Positions 9,192-20,481 are shown, counted from the first letter of the stretch. The stretch is 51,603 bases of DNA from Staphylococcus canis (GCF_016238445.1 NZ_JABANU010000018.1:1-51603); one strand, 5' to 3'. The notes: generated by a model from the letters alone, not told the origin. A program made the numbers and translations.

Positions 9192-10689
9192 GATCCTCAC
9201 CCCCTATATACCAGTCAAAACACTGCTGTACCTCGCTACTTTCCACAAATTTAAGTCCAAATCTATGCTCTGAGGCACCGCTTGCGATAATGTAGTTAAA
9301 ATGCGATAGATGTGCACGCTTCATTAACGGATGATTGATTTTTTCAAAACCAAGTATTTTATTTCGATGTACATAAGTTGTTTCAAAAGTCATCATCTTT
9401 AATTGACGTACGATAATTTCATCTGATTTAAGTTTAATACCATCTTTTAATACTGAGAGTAGACTGCGAAGGATTAATAGAACAATCAAAATCCCAATCG
9501 GAATCCAAAACCATTTCAAACTATAATAGTGAAAAATCGCCCCTACTCCCAATAAAACCAAACTGTGTACCCAGAAACGACGATGAAATCCTCTCCATGG
9601 TAATCCTTCATTAACGGTATCAAAACTGGTTGAAGGGACAAGTGTTTTTAAAATAGATAACGCCTCTTTTCGCTTAATAAATGGCAAAATCATCACATTA
9701 CCTTCAATCGTTTCATCGTCTAATTTGACTTGCATATCACTGGTAATCATTAAGTGAAAAGATGTAAACCCGAATAGACGTTGTATCACTGATTGTTTTT
9801 CGAATACTGCTTGAATTCTTGAAAGTGGTACAGTCATTTGTTTCACATTAAATAAACCGTACCGGACATGAAGTAAATCGCCATTGCGTGTCAATGAAAA
9901 GCCAAAATAACGTATAAAATTAATCACTACACCAAGGCCATAACTTAATATCAATCCAATTATAATTAGGATAATTGTCGTATCTATCATCATGTGAAAA
10001 ACACTATCAATATGACGTGTCAAACTTCCCCACGGAATTAAGTCGTCGATTGCGCCTATAATTGGACCTATAGCAGCAAGTGCAACGAGTAGCGCGTTAC
10101 TTGTCATAGCCATAAACAATAAATAACGTTTAGAAAGATGAAATAGATGTATATCATTAGCACTAGATTGTTGACGCACTAATGGTTGGTCTGTTTCACT
10201 TACGCCATCATCAATACTTTCTTCACGTGTTTCTTCTAAAATTTGATGCTTCACATACTCTAGCTCTCGCCGAATTGCTTCACTTTGTGTACGTGTGATT
10301 GTTTCAAGCTCAATACCGTCACTTGGCGTTTTAACGATGAGTTTAACACCTTTCATTAATTGTTGAACGATATTCTCCGTTGTATCAATAGACTGTATCC
10401 GCCGAATATTAAGTTCTCTACGCTCATGATTAAGCAGACCACTTGTTACAATAAAGTGTTCTCCTTCTATCCAAAAACGTGTTCTATAAACCTTAATACT
10501 ATTCATAATGAAACCGAATAATAAAAATACTCCAATGATTCCTGGTACAATAAGTTGCTTTAAATTTGTAAAATCAAACGATTTCAGTTGAAAGAACAAA
10601 AAAACCACAATGATAAAAAAGTTTCTTTTAATGACATCCACAATCCCCATAATATATGAAATGGGATGTAACTTCTGAGGTTTATACAT
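9184..10689 (-). CDS. PH-domain membrane protein YdbT-like
   Basis: 501 residues. Several transmembrane segments (two near residues 12-60, two in the middle near 190-260, two around 375-410) alternate with bPH2 domains: one after the first helical pair (IEGEHFIVTSGLLNHERRE), one after the second (LTRNGDLLHVRYGLFN), and one at the C-terminus. The ATG at 10687-10689 overlaps the end of ydbS by 8 nt. Order cshA-ydbS-ydbT-(third copy)-acpS matches Bacillus synteny. Probably forms a membrane complex with its neighbours; role inferred only. Confidence 0.85.
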   Translation of the reverse strand: MYKPQKLHPISYIMGIVDVIKRNFFIIVVFLFFQLKSFDFTNLKQLIVPGIIGVFLLFGFIMNSIKVYRTRFWIEGEHFIVTSGLLNHERRELNIRRIQSIDTTENIVQQLMKGVKLIVKTPSDGIELETITRTQSEAIRRELEYVKHQILEETREESIDDGVSETDQPLVRQQSSANDIHLFHLSKRYLLFMAMTSNALLVALAAIGPIIGAIDDLIPWGSLTRHIDSVFHMMIDTTIILIIIGLILSYGLGVVINFIRYFGFSLTRNGDLLHVRYGLFNVKQMTVPLSRIQAVFEKQSVIQRLFGFTSFHLMITSDMQVKLDDETIEGNVMILPFIKRKEALSILKTLVPSTSFDTVNEGLPWRGFHRRFWVHSLVLLGVGAIFHYYSLKWFWIPIGILIVLLILRSLLSVLKDGIKLKSDEIIVRQLKMMTFETTYVHRNKILGFEKINHPLMKRAHLSHFNYIIASGASEHRFGLKFVESSEVQQCFDWYIGGEDHV

Positions 10690-11158
10690 CGTCATCACCA
10701 CGCTTGATGTGATTTAAGCAATATGATTCTAGTCTTTTTGCTTCATCTACTGAAAGATAAGGAAATTTCACCTCATGAGCCGCAGTTGTCAAAGTCAGTA
10801 TACAGAGATTATGATGACGTAGTAACGGTCCTGAAGAACGTTTTACAAATTGAATTCTTTCAAGTTTAATGACTTCTGTCTTCTGAAACCATACATGACG
10901 TTTAATCATAATTTGACGATGTCTGACTTGATATTGCGTATATAAATAGAAAAAGTGAGGGTAAACTAAGTAGCTAATAGTAGTGAATAGCGTTATGAGT
11001 GCCAAAACGTAAATCACTTCTTTACGCCACTCTAAATAAAACCACAAAAAGGTGAGACCGCCGATAATTAACAAAAATAGAAACAATTTAATGATATAAC
11101 TTTGATATAAATATGTATGTGTCCGTTTGGGACTTCTTATAAACGACTCCGCTTCCAC
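10682..11158 (-). CDS. PH-domain membrane protein YdbS-like
   Basis: 158 residues with a GTG start at 11156-11158: AAGGAG lies 9 nt upstream of it, while longer readings run through the promoter. Two transmembrane helices (about residues 22-65) and one bPH2 domain (RQIMIKRHVWFQKTEVIKLERI). Length equals Bacillus YdbS (~159). First gene of a five-gene run ydbS-ydbT-third copy-acpS-alr with overlaps or small gaps. Confidence 0.85.
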   Translation of the reverse strand: MEAESFIRSPKRTHTYLYQSYIIKLFLFLLIIGGLTFLWFYLEWRKEVIYVLALITLFTTISYLVYPHFFYLYTQYQVRHRQIMIKRHVWFQKTEVIKLERIQFVKRSSGPLLRHHNLCILTLTTAAHEVKFPYLSVDEAKRLESYCLNHIKRGDDDV

Positions 11159-11188
11159 TTTATCAATCTCCTTTATAAAGTTATACGT

Positions 11189-11215
11189 ATTATACCATAG
11201 ATAAATTCTAAACAA
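11189..11215 (-). promoter_or_regulatory. promoter of the ydbS-acpS-alr run
   Basis: Perfect -10 TATAAT (11189-11194) with extended TGG before it, and a weak -35 TTGTTT (11210-11215) at a short 15-bp spacer. About 31 nt before the ydbS GTG. Confidence 0.65.
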
Positions 11216-11281
11216 ATAAGCGCTAATGGTTTATTTTGACCTACTTCATTTAACGCCATCGCTTTAATTGTCTTTAGAAGC

Positions 11282-11316
11282 AAAAAAGCCAAGAGGTGTA
11301 CTATCTCCTCTTAGCT
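11282..11316 (-). terminator. terminator after cshA
   Basis: Stem AGCTAAGAGG / CCTCTTGGCT (10 bp with one G-T pair, 10-nt loop) followed on the minus strand by TTTTTTG. Canonical intrinsic terminator 25 nt after the cshA stop. Confidence 0.9.
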
Positions 11317-11340
11317 CTCTTTCAATGAATCAAACACCCA

Positions 11341-12837
<1,497 letters not shown>

Positions 12838-12920
12838 TTATTTTAAGTAATTCTATACCATTTTATGTCAAATAAGTTTAATCTAACTTCTACATATTAC
12901 CACCTAAACACCAATATCGC

Positions 12921-12946
12921 AATAAACGAAATAGACATCGTTTATT
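12921..12946 (-). other. hairpin in the cshA leader
   Basis: Perfect 9-bp stem AATAAACGA / TCGTTTATT with an 8-nt loop, about 100 nt before the TTG start. No U-tract follows on the minus strand, so it is more likely a leader structure than a terminator. Confidence 0.5.
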
Positions 12947-13028
12947 ATTCCTAGAAAAAAACTAAGATTTAGAACTACGTACATTTTTAAAAGTAATAGT
13001 ATCGATGATTATCTGTGATACAAATTGT

Positions 13029-13077
13029 AAAGGGAGTTTGATAGCACATGAAACTTCATGTCTATCTCACTCCCTTT
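13029..13077 (-). terminator. long hairpin after murF, probable terminator
   Basis: Nearly continuous 21-bp stem: AAAGGGAGT, GATAG and ACATGAA pair with TTCATGT, CTATC and ACTCCCTTT around a 2-nt tip. The minus-strand tail is only TTTACAATTTG; the longer T-run is on the plus strand. Placed between murF and cshA. Confidence 0.75.
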
Positions 13078-13108
13078 TTATAACAATCTAAGCGCTATTC
13101 TCTCACAT

Positions 13109-14470
13109 TTAATAGGCTAATAAGGCATCGACAACTTCTTCCATTTTCATACCTCTAGATGCCTTAACAAGCACAGTATCTTTAGGTCGTATAATGGAAC
13201 TAATATAGCGTATCATTTTATCTTTTGTATCAAAATGGATGGCTTCTTCAACGAAATGTTTACCTTTTTCATGAATATCCATAGCCGCTTCCCCAAAAGT
13301 ATATAAGAAATCAATATTTTTCTCTGCTAAATATTTACCTACACTAATATGCATACGCTTTGATTGTTCACCTAATTCTAAAACATCACCAAGTATTAAT
13401 AATTTTCGTCCATTCATTGTTGATAACGTATCAATTGCGGCTTTCATACTTGTTGGACTTGCATTATATGCATCATTGATGATAATCGCACCATTTTGAG
13501 AAACAAGTTTCTCCATGCGCATGCCTGTCAATTTTAAATGTTGTAAACGTTCATGAATCATATCTTCAGGCACATCTAAACGTTGCGCAATGGTAATAGC
13601 AATCGCTGCATTACGCATATTATGTTCACCCATTACAGGAAGCGTATAGCGTGATTTGTGGTTAAGTTCAAATGTAATTCCATTTTCGTCTTGTTCAAGC
13701 ATTTGGCAAACGATATCATTTTTTCGATTTAAGCCAATACTGATTGTACGTGATGTCATCGTAGCAACATGAGGCTCTAGAAGCGGCTCATCACCATCAT
13801 ATAGTAATGTACCTTCAGGTTTGAGTCCTTTCACAATTTCAAATTTCGCTTGTGCAATCCCCTCACGCGATCCTAAATCTTGCATATGTGACTCCCCAAT
13901 ATTTGTAATCACAGCAAAATCGGGTTTTGCGATTTTTGAAAGTAACTCTATTTCATGAAAACCTGACATTCCCATTTCTAGAATAGATACTTCTGTCCGA
14001 GTATCTAGCTCTAAAATCGTTAGCGGCATACCAATTTCATTATTATAGTTCCCTTGTGTTTTTTGTACTTGATACTTCCCAGACAACACATTTTCAATCA
14101 TATCTTTCGTTGTTGTTTTCCCGTTAGAACCTGTAACGGCAATAACAGTAGGTGCAACATACTCGAGATAATGTTTGGCTAATTGTTGTAAAGCAGTTAA
14201 TGTATCTTTAACAAAAATAACAGGACCATTTTGTGGTGGGTTAATCTCACTATCTTCTTGAAATAATACTGCGCCTGCTCCGTCCTCTAAAGCTTGTTCA
14301 CAAAAACGATGGCCATCGACATTCTCACCTTTAAAAGGTATAAACAATTGTCCTTTTTGGATTTGACGTGAATCGATGGTTGCTCCTAAAATACAATGCT
14401 CTAGGTAGTTTTCATCAATCTGACACGGTTCAATCCATTGTGAGAGTTGTTTTAATGTGATATCAATCAT
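13109..14470 (-). CDS. murF: UDP-N-acetylmuramoyl-tripeptide--D-alanyl-D-alanine ligase
   Basis: 453 residues, Mur ligase family. ATP-binding [10 protein letters not shown], central domain [13 protein letters not shown], and C-terminal region RMEKL ... [11 protein letters not shown]. Adds D-Ala-D-Ala to the UDP-MurNAc-tripeptide in the cytoplasm, the last soluble peptidoglycan precursor step. ATG at 14468-14470 with GAGGGAG upstream gives the family N-terminus; ddl, which makes its substrate, ends 20 nt upstream, so ddl-murF is one operon. Confidence 0.98.
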   Translation of the reverse strand: MIDITLKQLSQWIEPCQIDENYLEHCILGATIDSRQIQKGQLFIPFKGENVDGHRFCEQALEDGAGAVLFQEDSEINPPQNGPVIFVKDTLTALQQLAKHYLEYVAPTVIAVTGSNGKTTTKDMIENVLSGKYQVQKTQGNYNNEIGMPLTILELDTRTEVSILEMGMSGFHEIELLSKIAKPDFAVITNIGESHMQDLGSREGIAQAKFEIVKGLKPEGTLLYDGDEPLLEPHVATMTSRTISIGLNRKNDIVCQMLEQDENGITFELNHKSRYTLPVMGEHNMRNAAIAITIAQRLDVPEDMIHERLQHLKLTGMRMEKLVSQNGAIIINDAYNASPTSMKAAIDTLSTMNGRKLLILGDVLELGEQSKRMHISVGKYLAEKNIDFLYTFGEAAMDIHEKGKHFVEEAIHFDTKDKMIRYISSIIRPKDTVLVKASRGMKMEEVVDALLAY

Positions 14471-14490
14471 TGAAATACTCCCTCTCAAAT

Positions 14491-15639
<1,149 letters not shown>

Positions 15640-15674
15640 TTAGCAAAATCATTACAACTTCTGTAAAATCGATA

Positions 15675-15680
15675 TATAAT
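15675..15680 (+). promoter_or_regulatory. -10 element of the rodA promoter
   Basis: TATAAT 34 nt before the rodA start; the hexamer 17 bp upstream (TTACAA) is a poor -35. The ddl promoter must lie in the same 150-bp gap; a TGGTAAAAT extended -10 on the minus strand near 15596-15604 is a candidate. Confidence 0.5.
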
Positions 15681-15713
15681 GAAATAGATATTAATTTTAA
15701 AAAGGAGAATCAT

Positions 15714-16907
15714 ATGGCTTCTTCACGTCAAAATACGCAAAGACCTTTTTTTCGCCGTTTAGATTGGCGGTTAATTTTACTCATTGGTGTATTATGTTTC
15801 ATTAGTATTTTAACGATTCACTCCGCAATGAGTGGCGGTCAATACAGTGCAGATTTCAGCATCCGACAAGGATTTTATTATGCACTCGGTGCATTCCTCG
15901 CATTGATGATTATGATTTTTTCACCTAAGCAAATACGTAAATATACATATATCGTTTATATCATTGTTGTACTATTGTTAATCGGGTTGTTAATACTCCC
16001 TGAGTCTACCATCACGCCTATTATCAATGGAGCAAAGAGTTGGTACCGACTTGGACCTATCAGCATTCAGCCTTCTGAATTTATGAAAATCGTCATGATA
16101 CTTGCATTAGCCAATGTTGTAGCACGGCATAATCGTTTCACGTTTAATAAGTCATTAGAGACCGATTTTAAATTAATTTTAAAAGTAATGGGTGTTTCAC
16201 TTATTCCAATGGCGCTCATTTTACTTCAAAATGATTTAGGAACAACACTCGTCTTTCTTGCGATTATCGCTGGTGTATTGATTGTCAGTGGTGTGACTTG
16301 GAAAATTCTAGCACCTTTATTTGGAGGGGCAATTTTTATTGGGACAAGCTTGATTTTATCAATCATATTTAAACCTGAATTGCTCGAAAATATATCGGGT
16401 ATCAAAACATACCAACTTGGACGTGTCAATTCTTGGCTCGATCCTTATACTTACAGTTCAGGAGATGGTTTTCACTTAACTGAGTCTCTGAAAGCGATTG
16501 GTTCTGGACAATTATCAGGTAAAGGATTTAATAATGGAGAAGTGTATATTCCAGAAAATCATACGGACTTTATCTTTTCAGTTATTGGAGAAGAATTTGG
16601 ATTCATCGGAGCTGTTGTTCTACTTATCGTCTTCTTACTATTGCTCTTACATCTGATGAGATTGGCACAATTACAAGATGATTTATTTAGTAAAACATTT
16701 ATTGTTGGTTATATAAGTTTGTTATTATTCCATATTTTACAAAATATCGGAATGACTATTCAATTATTACCAATAACTGGAATTCCTTTACCTTTCATCA
16801 GTTATGGTGGAAGTTCAATTTGGAGTTTAATGATGGGAATTGGCGTTATTTTGAGTATTTACTATCATCAATCCCAACGCCAATCAATACTCAATTCGAA
16901 AAAATAA
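15714..16907 (+). CDS. rodA: SEDS peptidoglycan glycosyltransferase RodA/FtsW family
   Basis: 397 residues, about ten transmembrane segments. SEDS hallmarks: GAKSWYRLGPISIQPSEFMK, a large extracellular loop with WLDPYTYSSGDGFHLTESL (essential Asp region), ENHTDFIFSVIGEEFG and PLPFISYGGSS. Polymerises glycan strands with a partner class B PBP; in S. aureus RodA pairs with PBP3 for sidewall growth. The ATG has AAAAGGAG 5-6 nt upstream. Divergent from ddl-murF, linking lipid II precursor supply and polymerisation. Confidence 0.95.
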   Translation: MASSRQNTQRPFFRRLDWRLILLIGVLCFISILTIHSAMSGGQYSADFSIRQGFYYALGAFLALMIMIFSPKQIRKYTYIVYIIVVLLLIGLLILPESTITPIINGAKSWYRLGPISIQPSEFMKIVMILALANVVARHNRFTFNKSLETDFKLILKVMGVSLIPMALILLQNDLGTTLVFLAIIAGVLIVSGVTWKILAPLFGGAIFIGTSLILSIIFKPELLENISGIKTYQLGRVNSWLDPYTYSSGDGFHLTESLKAIGSGQLSGKGFNNGEVYIPENHTDFIFSVIGEEFGFIGAVVLLIVFLLLLLHLMRLAQLQDDLFSKTFIVGYISLLLFHILQNIGMTIQLLPITGIPLPFISYGGSSIWSLMMGIGVILSIYYHQSQRQSILNSKK

Positions 16908-16910
16908 CAC

Positions 16911-16971
16911 AAAAAAGAGAATCTGATTTTAATGTACGTATGATACACGTTAAAATCGGATTCTCTTTTTT
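16911..16971 (+). terminator. terminator after rodA
   Basis: Long stem AAAAAAGAGAATCTGATTTTAA with TTAAAATCGGATTCTCTTTTTT (one G-T pair), then TTTTTT. A-rich on one side and T-rich on the other, so it could stop transcription from both directions. Confidence 0.92.
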
Positions 16972-17125
16972 AGTATGATGATGAAATTGTAGTTGATTTG
17001 AATGCATCATAAAGAAGTTAAGACAAGTGGATTCAATGTTATGAATCAATCTGACTAGAGAAAGTCTATCTCATTCAATGTACTATGCTCCAGTACTCCC
17101 TAATCTCATTCAATGCTACTAATCA

Positions 17126-17266
17126 TTATTTAAGTCTTTCTGTTACAGGTTCCGTGTTCGGAAGTGACCGCATAATATCCAATCGAGATTTCGTTTTTTT
17201 AACTTTTACACCGATCGATGATAACATTTGAACCACATTCTGAAGCTTATCATTTTGTTTAGCCAT
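17126..17266 (-). CDS. small basic protein, Lmo0850-like
   Basis: 46 residues: begins MAKQNDKLQNVVQML, has a lysine-rich centre (VKVKKTKSRLDIM) and ends VTERLK. ATG at 17264-17266 is preceded by an excellent GAGGTGATC. The pattern (MxKQNDKL.. LSSxGxKxKKTKSRLD) resembles the small uncharacterised Lmo0850 family of Listeria and staphylococci as I remember it. No transmembrane segment or known motif. It stands alone between rodA and copA, both of which have their own signals. Function unknown. Confidence 0.75.
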   Translation of the reverse strand: MAKQNDKLQNVVQMLSSIGVKVKKTKSRLDIMRSLPNTEPVTERLK

Positions 17267-17353
17267 ATGATCACCTCGTGTATGTCAGTCTACTTCTTTT
17301 ATCTTACCCCAAATTTTGGTGCTTTACTACACCAAATCAAAAACTTTTTCAAA

Positions 17354-19537
17354 TTATTTTTCTATTGTATTTAAACGTAAGGCATTTAATACAACGGAAA
17401 CCGAACTGAATGCCATTGCAGTACCCGCAAGCCAAGGCGCTAAAAAGCCACTTGCTGCAATAGGTATGCCGATCAAATTATATACAAATGCAAAAAATAA
17501 GTTTTGTTTAATGTTTCGGATAGTGAGTCGACTCACTTTTAATGCTTCAGGAATAAATTTTAATTCATTTTTTACTAACGCAACATCTGCTGATTCTAAT
17601 GCAATATCAGAACCAGATCCCATCGCAATACCGATATCACTTTGCATCAATGCGGGTGCATCATTGACGCCATCACCAACCATCATCACTTTATGACCTT
17701 TACTTTGTAATTGTTTGATTTCAGACGCCTTTTCATCAGGTTTCACACCTGCAATCACATGATGAATTCCAAGTTCTTGTGCAATCGCTCGTGCTGTATT
17801 TTTACTATCACCACTTAATAAAATTAATTGATACTTATCTTTTAATTGATCAATCGTTTTTAATGCATCTGATTTAGGCTCATCACGTATACCGATAAGT
17901 GTTGTTAATGCTTGATCAACTACAACGCCAACAACTGTCGCTCCTTGTTGTTCAATTTGACTTACACGTTCATTAATCGATGGTGTGTTTTGAATAAAAG
18001 GTTCAAGAAACGACATCGAACCAATTTGAATATCATGACCATCAATACGTCCTGATATACCACTTCCTGTATGAGTATCATACTGTTCAATAGATACACT
18101 TTTAGCATTGCTATAATGCTCTGTGAGTGCATGTGATAACGGATGCTCAGACTGTTGTTCAAGACTTTTAATATAAGCCGGTACATTATCATTATCTTGA
18201 ATCACAAAAGTATCCATCACTTTCGGACGTCCGTTTGTAAGTGTTCCAGTTTTATCGAATACAATCGTATCAATCTGTTTCGTTTGTTCTAACGATTCTG
18301 CTGTTTTAAATAAAATACCTGACTTAGCTGCGCGACCTGAGCCAACCATAATAGATGTTGGCGTCGCTAATCCCAACGCACATGGACAAGCAATGACAAT
18401 AACTGCAATAAAAATCTCAAGTGCTTGGCTTAAGTGCTGTGGAGTAACCATAAAATACCAAATTAAAAATGCTATTAAAGCCAAGGTAATGACTGATGGT
18501 ACGAAAATATTTGAAATTTTGTCAGCCAGTCGTTGAATATGTGGTTTTTCATTTTGAGCTTCTTCAACAACTTTAATAATTTGATTTAATACCAAATCTT
18601 CACCGACATGCGTCACACGGATTTTAATAAAATTCGTTTGATTGAATGTACTTCCAATTACAGAGTTACCCATACCTTTTTCAACAGGTAAACTTTCACC
18701 TGTAATCAATGATTCATCAATTGTCGTATGTCCTTCGATAATTTCGCCGTCAAGTGGTATTTGTTGTCCGCTTCGAATTAAGACAATATCTCCTACTCGA
18801 ACATCATCAATAGAAATACGATGAACTTCACCATCACGTTCAACTTCAGCGTCTTTTACTTGTAAAGCCGCAAGTTTCTCTATCGCATCACTGGCATGTC
18901 CTTTCGCACGCTTTTCGAAATATTTTCCTAATAGGATAAGTGTAATTAAAACTGCACTCGTTTCGAAATATAAAGGTATCATATGGCCAGATTGGTTCAT
19001 ATGTGTAAACATAAGATAAATGCTATAGAAATAAGCAGTTGATGTTCCCATAGCCACCAACACGTCCATATTTGCACTTTTATTAACTAGTGAACGATAC
19101 GCTCCCACATAAAACTGTGCACCTAAAATAAATTGAATCGGTGTCGCTAATATGAGTTGAAACCACGGATTCATGAATAATTTTGGTACAGGGACAAAAC
19201 TTAAAAATGAAAAGTGAGCAAACATCGTATATAACAATGGTAATGCGAGAATTAAAGAAACGATAAACTTATATTTTTGAACCTTCAATTCATGAGATTG
19301 ACGTTGTTTTGTCTCTTGATCCGTTTCTAAAGGATGAGCTTCAAATCCAATTTTATGGATACGCTCAAAAATTTCTTCTCGCGTAATTGCATTAGGATTA
19401 TAACTAATTGTCCCCTTCTCCATTACTAAGTTAACACTAATATCGTCTACGCCTGATTCTCGATTTAATACACGTTCAATGCGCGCTGAACACGCAGCAC
19501 ATGTCATACCTGAAATTTTAAATGTTTCTTTAGCCAT
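17354..19537 (-). CDS. copA: Copper-exporting P1B-type ATPase
   Basis: 727 residues. One N-terminal HMA domain (CAAC, Cys13 and Cys16), then eight predicted transmembrane helices, TGES actuator motif, membrane CPC at 384-386, phosphorylation site DKTGT (Asp428), SEHPL copper-site histidine, and GDGVNDAP from Gly621. Exports Cu(I). S. aureus CopA, as I recall, is ~800 residues with two HMA domains, so this one lacks the first. ATG has GGAG 8 nt before it. Preceded by a CsoR-type operator and, further up, a hairpin that separates it from copZ. Confidence 0.95.
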   Translation of the reverse strand: MAKETFKISGMTCAACSARIERVLNRESGVDDISVNLVMEKGTISYNPNAITREEIFERIHKIGFEAHPLETDQETKQRQSHELKVQKYKFIVSLILALPLLYTMFAHFSFLSFVPVPKLFMNPWFQLILATPIQFILGAQFYVGAYRSLVNKSANMDVLVAMGTSTAYFYSIYLMFTHMNQSGHMIPLYFETSAVLITLILLGKYFEKRAKGHASDAIEKLAALQVKDAEVERDGEVHRISIDDVRVGDIVLIRSGQQIPLDGEIIEGHTTIDESLITGESLPVEKGMGNSVIGSTFNQTNFIKIRVTHVGEDLVLNQIIKVVEEAQNEKPHIQRLADKISNIFVPSVITLALIAFLIWYFMVTPQHLSQALEIFIAVIVIACPCALGLATPTSIMVGSGRAAKSGILFKTAESLEQTKQIDTIVFDKTGTLTNGRPKVMDTFVIQDNDNVPAYIKSLEQQSEHPLSHALTEHYSNAKSVSIEQYDTHTGSGISGRIDGHDIQIGSMSFLEPFIQNTPSINERVSQIEQQGATVVGVVVDQALTTLIGIRDEPKSDALKTIDQLKDKYQLILLSGDSKNTARAIAQELGIHHVIAGVKPDEKASEIKQLQSKGHKVMMVGDGVNDAPALMQSDIGIAMGSGSDIALESADVALVKNELKFIPEALKVSRLTIRNIKQNLFFAFVYNLIGIPIAASGFLAPWLAGTAMAFSSVSVVLNALRLNTIEK

Positions 19538-19550
19538 ATCTATCGCTCCT

Positions 19551-19567
19551 ATACCAATACGGGGTAT
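19551..19567 (-). promoter_or_regulatory. CsoR-type operator upstream of copA
   Basis: 17-bp partial palindrome ATACC-N7-GGTAT, same size and ends as the operator at 20420-20436. It lies just upstream of the copA ribosome-binding site, where bound CsoR would block initiation. I see no fully convincing -35/-10 pair here. Confidence 0.65.
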
Positions 19568-19582
19568 ATTTTCTTTAAAATA

Positions 19583-19633
19583 AAGCGGGAAGAGATAAAC
19601 AAGTGTTACAATCGTTTAAGCTCAATCCCGCTT
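19583..19633 (-). terminator. hairpin between copZ and copA
   Basis: Outer stem AAGCGGGA / TCCCGCTT (8 bp) with an inner TAAAC / GTTTA, followed on the minus strand by TATTTTAAAG. Likely a partial terminator that lowers copA relative to copZ or separates the two transcripts. Confidence 0.65.
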
Positions 19634-19640
19634 GTATTTA

Positions 19641-19847
19641 TTATGATTTCACATCGTATCCTGCGTCGTATATACGTTGTTTTACATCATCTAATGCTTG
19701 TTTATCACGAATCGCAACATCAACTTTGTTTTCATTTGGAAATGCTTCTACAGAAACTACATCCTGATTGCCACTCACTGCTTCTTCTACAGCTGCTTTG
19801 CAATGACTACAACTCATACCTTCAACTAAAATAGTGTGATTTTCCAT
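19641..19847 (-). CDS. copZ: Copper chaperone CopZ
   Basis: 68 residues, one HMA domain with the metal site GMSCSHCKAAVE (Cys13, Cys16). Carries Cu(I) in the cytoplasm to CopA. The ATG at 19845-19847 is preceded by AAGGAGG; longer readings run across that site and into csoZ. Starts 1 nt after the csoZ stop. Confidence 0.95.
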   Translation of the reverse strand: MENHTILVEGMSCSHCKAAVEEAVSGNQDVVSVEAFPNENKVDVAIRDKQALDDVKQRIYDAGYDVKS

Positions 19848-19848
19848 T

Positions 19849-20073
19849 TTAATGTCCTCCTTCAAATGAATCAATTACAGGAAATCCTGCGTCATATACT
19901 TCTTTTTCAAGTGTGTTTAAATTCATCGGTGTATCGTAACGAAGAGAAATTAATTGCGCACTTTCATCAACTTGTACATCGATGACACCTATCATCTCAG
20001 ATAAACGTGAAATGATTTTTTCTTTGTCTTCAATTGTATTGAGGTCACTCACTTTAATTTGACTTTCATGCAT
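19849..20073 (-). CDS. csoZ: CsoZ-like HMA-fold protein lacking the CxxC site
   Basis: 74 residues with a pattern of hydrophobic strands and helices typical of a ferredoxin-like HMA domain (beta-alpha-beta-beta-alpha-beta; ends YDAGFPVID like CopZ's YDAGYDV), but no cysteine at all. In S. aureus a csoR-csoZ pair at the equivalent position between rodA and cls encodes a small putative copper-related protein; symbol used by that analogy. Sits between csoR (16-nt gap) and copZ (1-nt gap). Biochemical role unproven. Confidence 0.75.
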   Translation of the reverse strand: MHESQIKVSDLNTIEDKEKIISRLSEMIGVIDVQVDESAQLISLRYDTPMNLNTLEKEVYDAGFPVIDSFEGGH

Positions 20074-20089
20074 CTTAGATGAACTCCTT

Positions 20090-20374
20090 TTAATCTTTCA
20101 TTAACTTTTGAAATGTTACTAGTAATTCTTCCATTGCTTCTTGTTCGGAACCACTTTCAATCTTGTGCATAATACACCCTTTCATATGGTGGTCTAACAA
20201 TTTAGTAGCAACGCTATTTAATGCAGAACGTGTTGCTCTGATTTGAGTTAAAACATCGTCACAATAAACATCTTCATCAATCATACGATTAATCGCACGT
20301 ACTTGTCCTTCTATACGATTTAAACGTGATTTGAGATTTCGTTTAATGTCATCAGAATGATGTGCATGTTCCAT
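20090..20374 (-). CDS. csoR: Copper-sensing repressor CsoR
   Basis: 94 residues, all-helical DUF156 family. The Cu(I) ligands Cys38, His63 and Cys67 (VYCDD and HHMKGC) have the same 25- and 4-residue spacing as in M. tuberculosis CsoR; this separates it from CstR or RcnR. Cu(I) binding releases it from DNA. ATG at 20372-20374 has GAGGAG 10 nt upstream. First gene of csoR-csoZ-copZ(-copA) and autoregulated through the operator inside its promoter. Divergent from cls. Confidence 0.95.
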   Translation of the reverse strand: MEHAHHSDDIKRNLKSRLNRIEGQVRAINRMIDEDVYCDDVLTQIRATRSALNSVATKLLDHHMKGCIMHKIESGSEQEAMEELLVTFQKLMKD

Positions 20375-20414
20375 AATCACAAAACTCCTCATTACTGTTT
20401 TGTATTCATCTACT

Positions 20415-20443
20415 ATGATATACCCTATATAGGTATGTGTCAA
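20415..20443 (-). promoter_or_regulatory. csoR promoter
   Basis: -35 TTGACA (20438-20443), 17-bp spacer, -10 TATCAT (20415-20420). The spacer is filled by the CsoR operator. Confidence 0.85.
20420..20436 (-). promoter_or_regulatory. CsoR operator within the csoR promoter
   Basis: 17-bp dyad ATACCCTATATAGGTAT exactly between -35 and -10, consistent with known CsoR sites (GTATACCC..GGGTATAC type). Binding would exclude RNA polymerase. Confidence 0.85.
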
Positions 20444-20475
20444 ATGACGCCATATCTTCATTGAGGTAAAAGTGA

Positions 20476-20481
20476 TACAAT
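20476..20481 (+). promoter_or_regulatory. possible cls promoter (extended -10)
   Basis: TGATACAAT forms an extended -10 (TGnTACAAT) 30 nt before the cls start; -35 is poor. It lies 33 bp from the csoR -35, back to back. Confidence 0.5.

Noticed and set aside
17316..17696. Plus-strand 126-codon ORF opposite the copA 3' end
   Set aside because: Antisense shadow of a conserved P-type ATPase.
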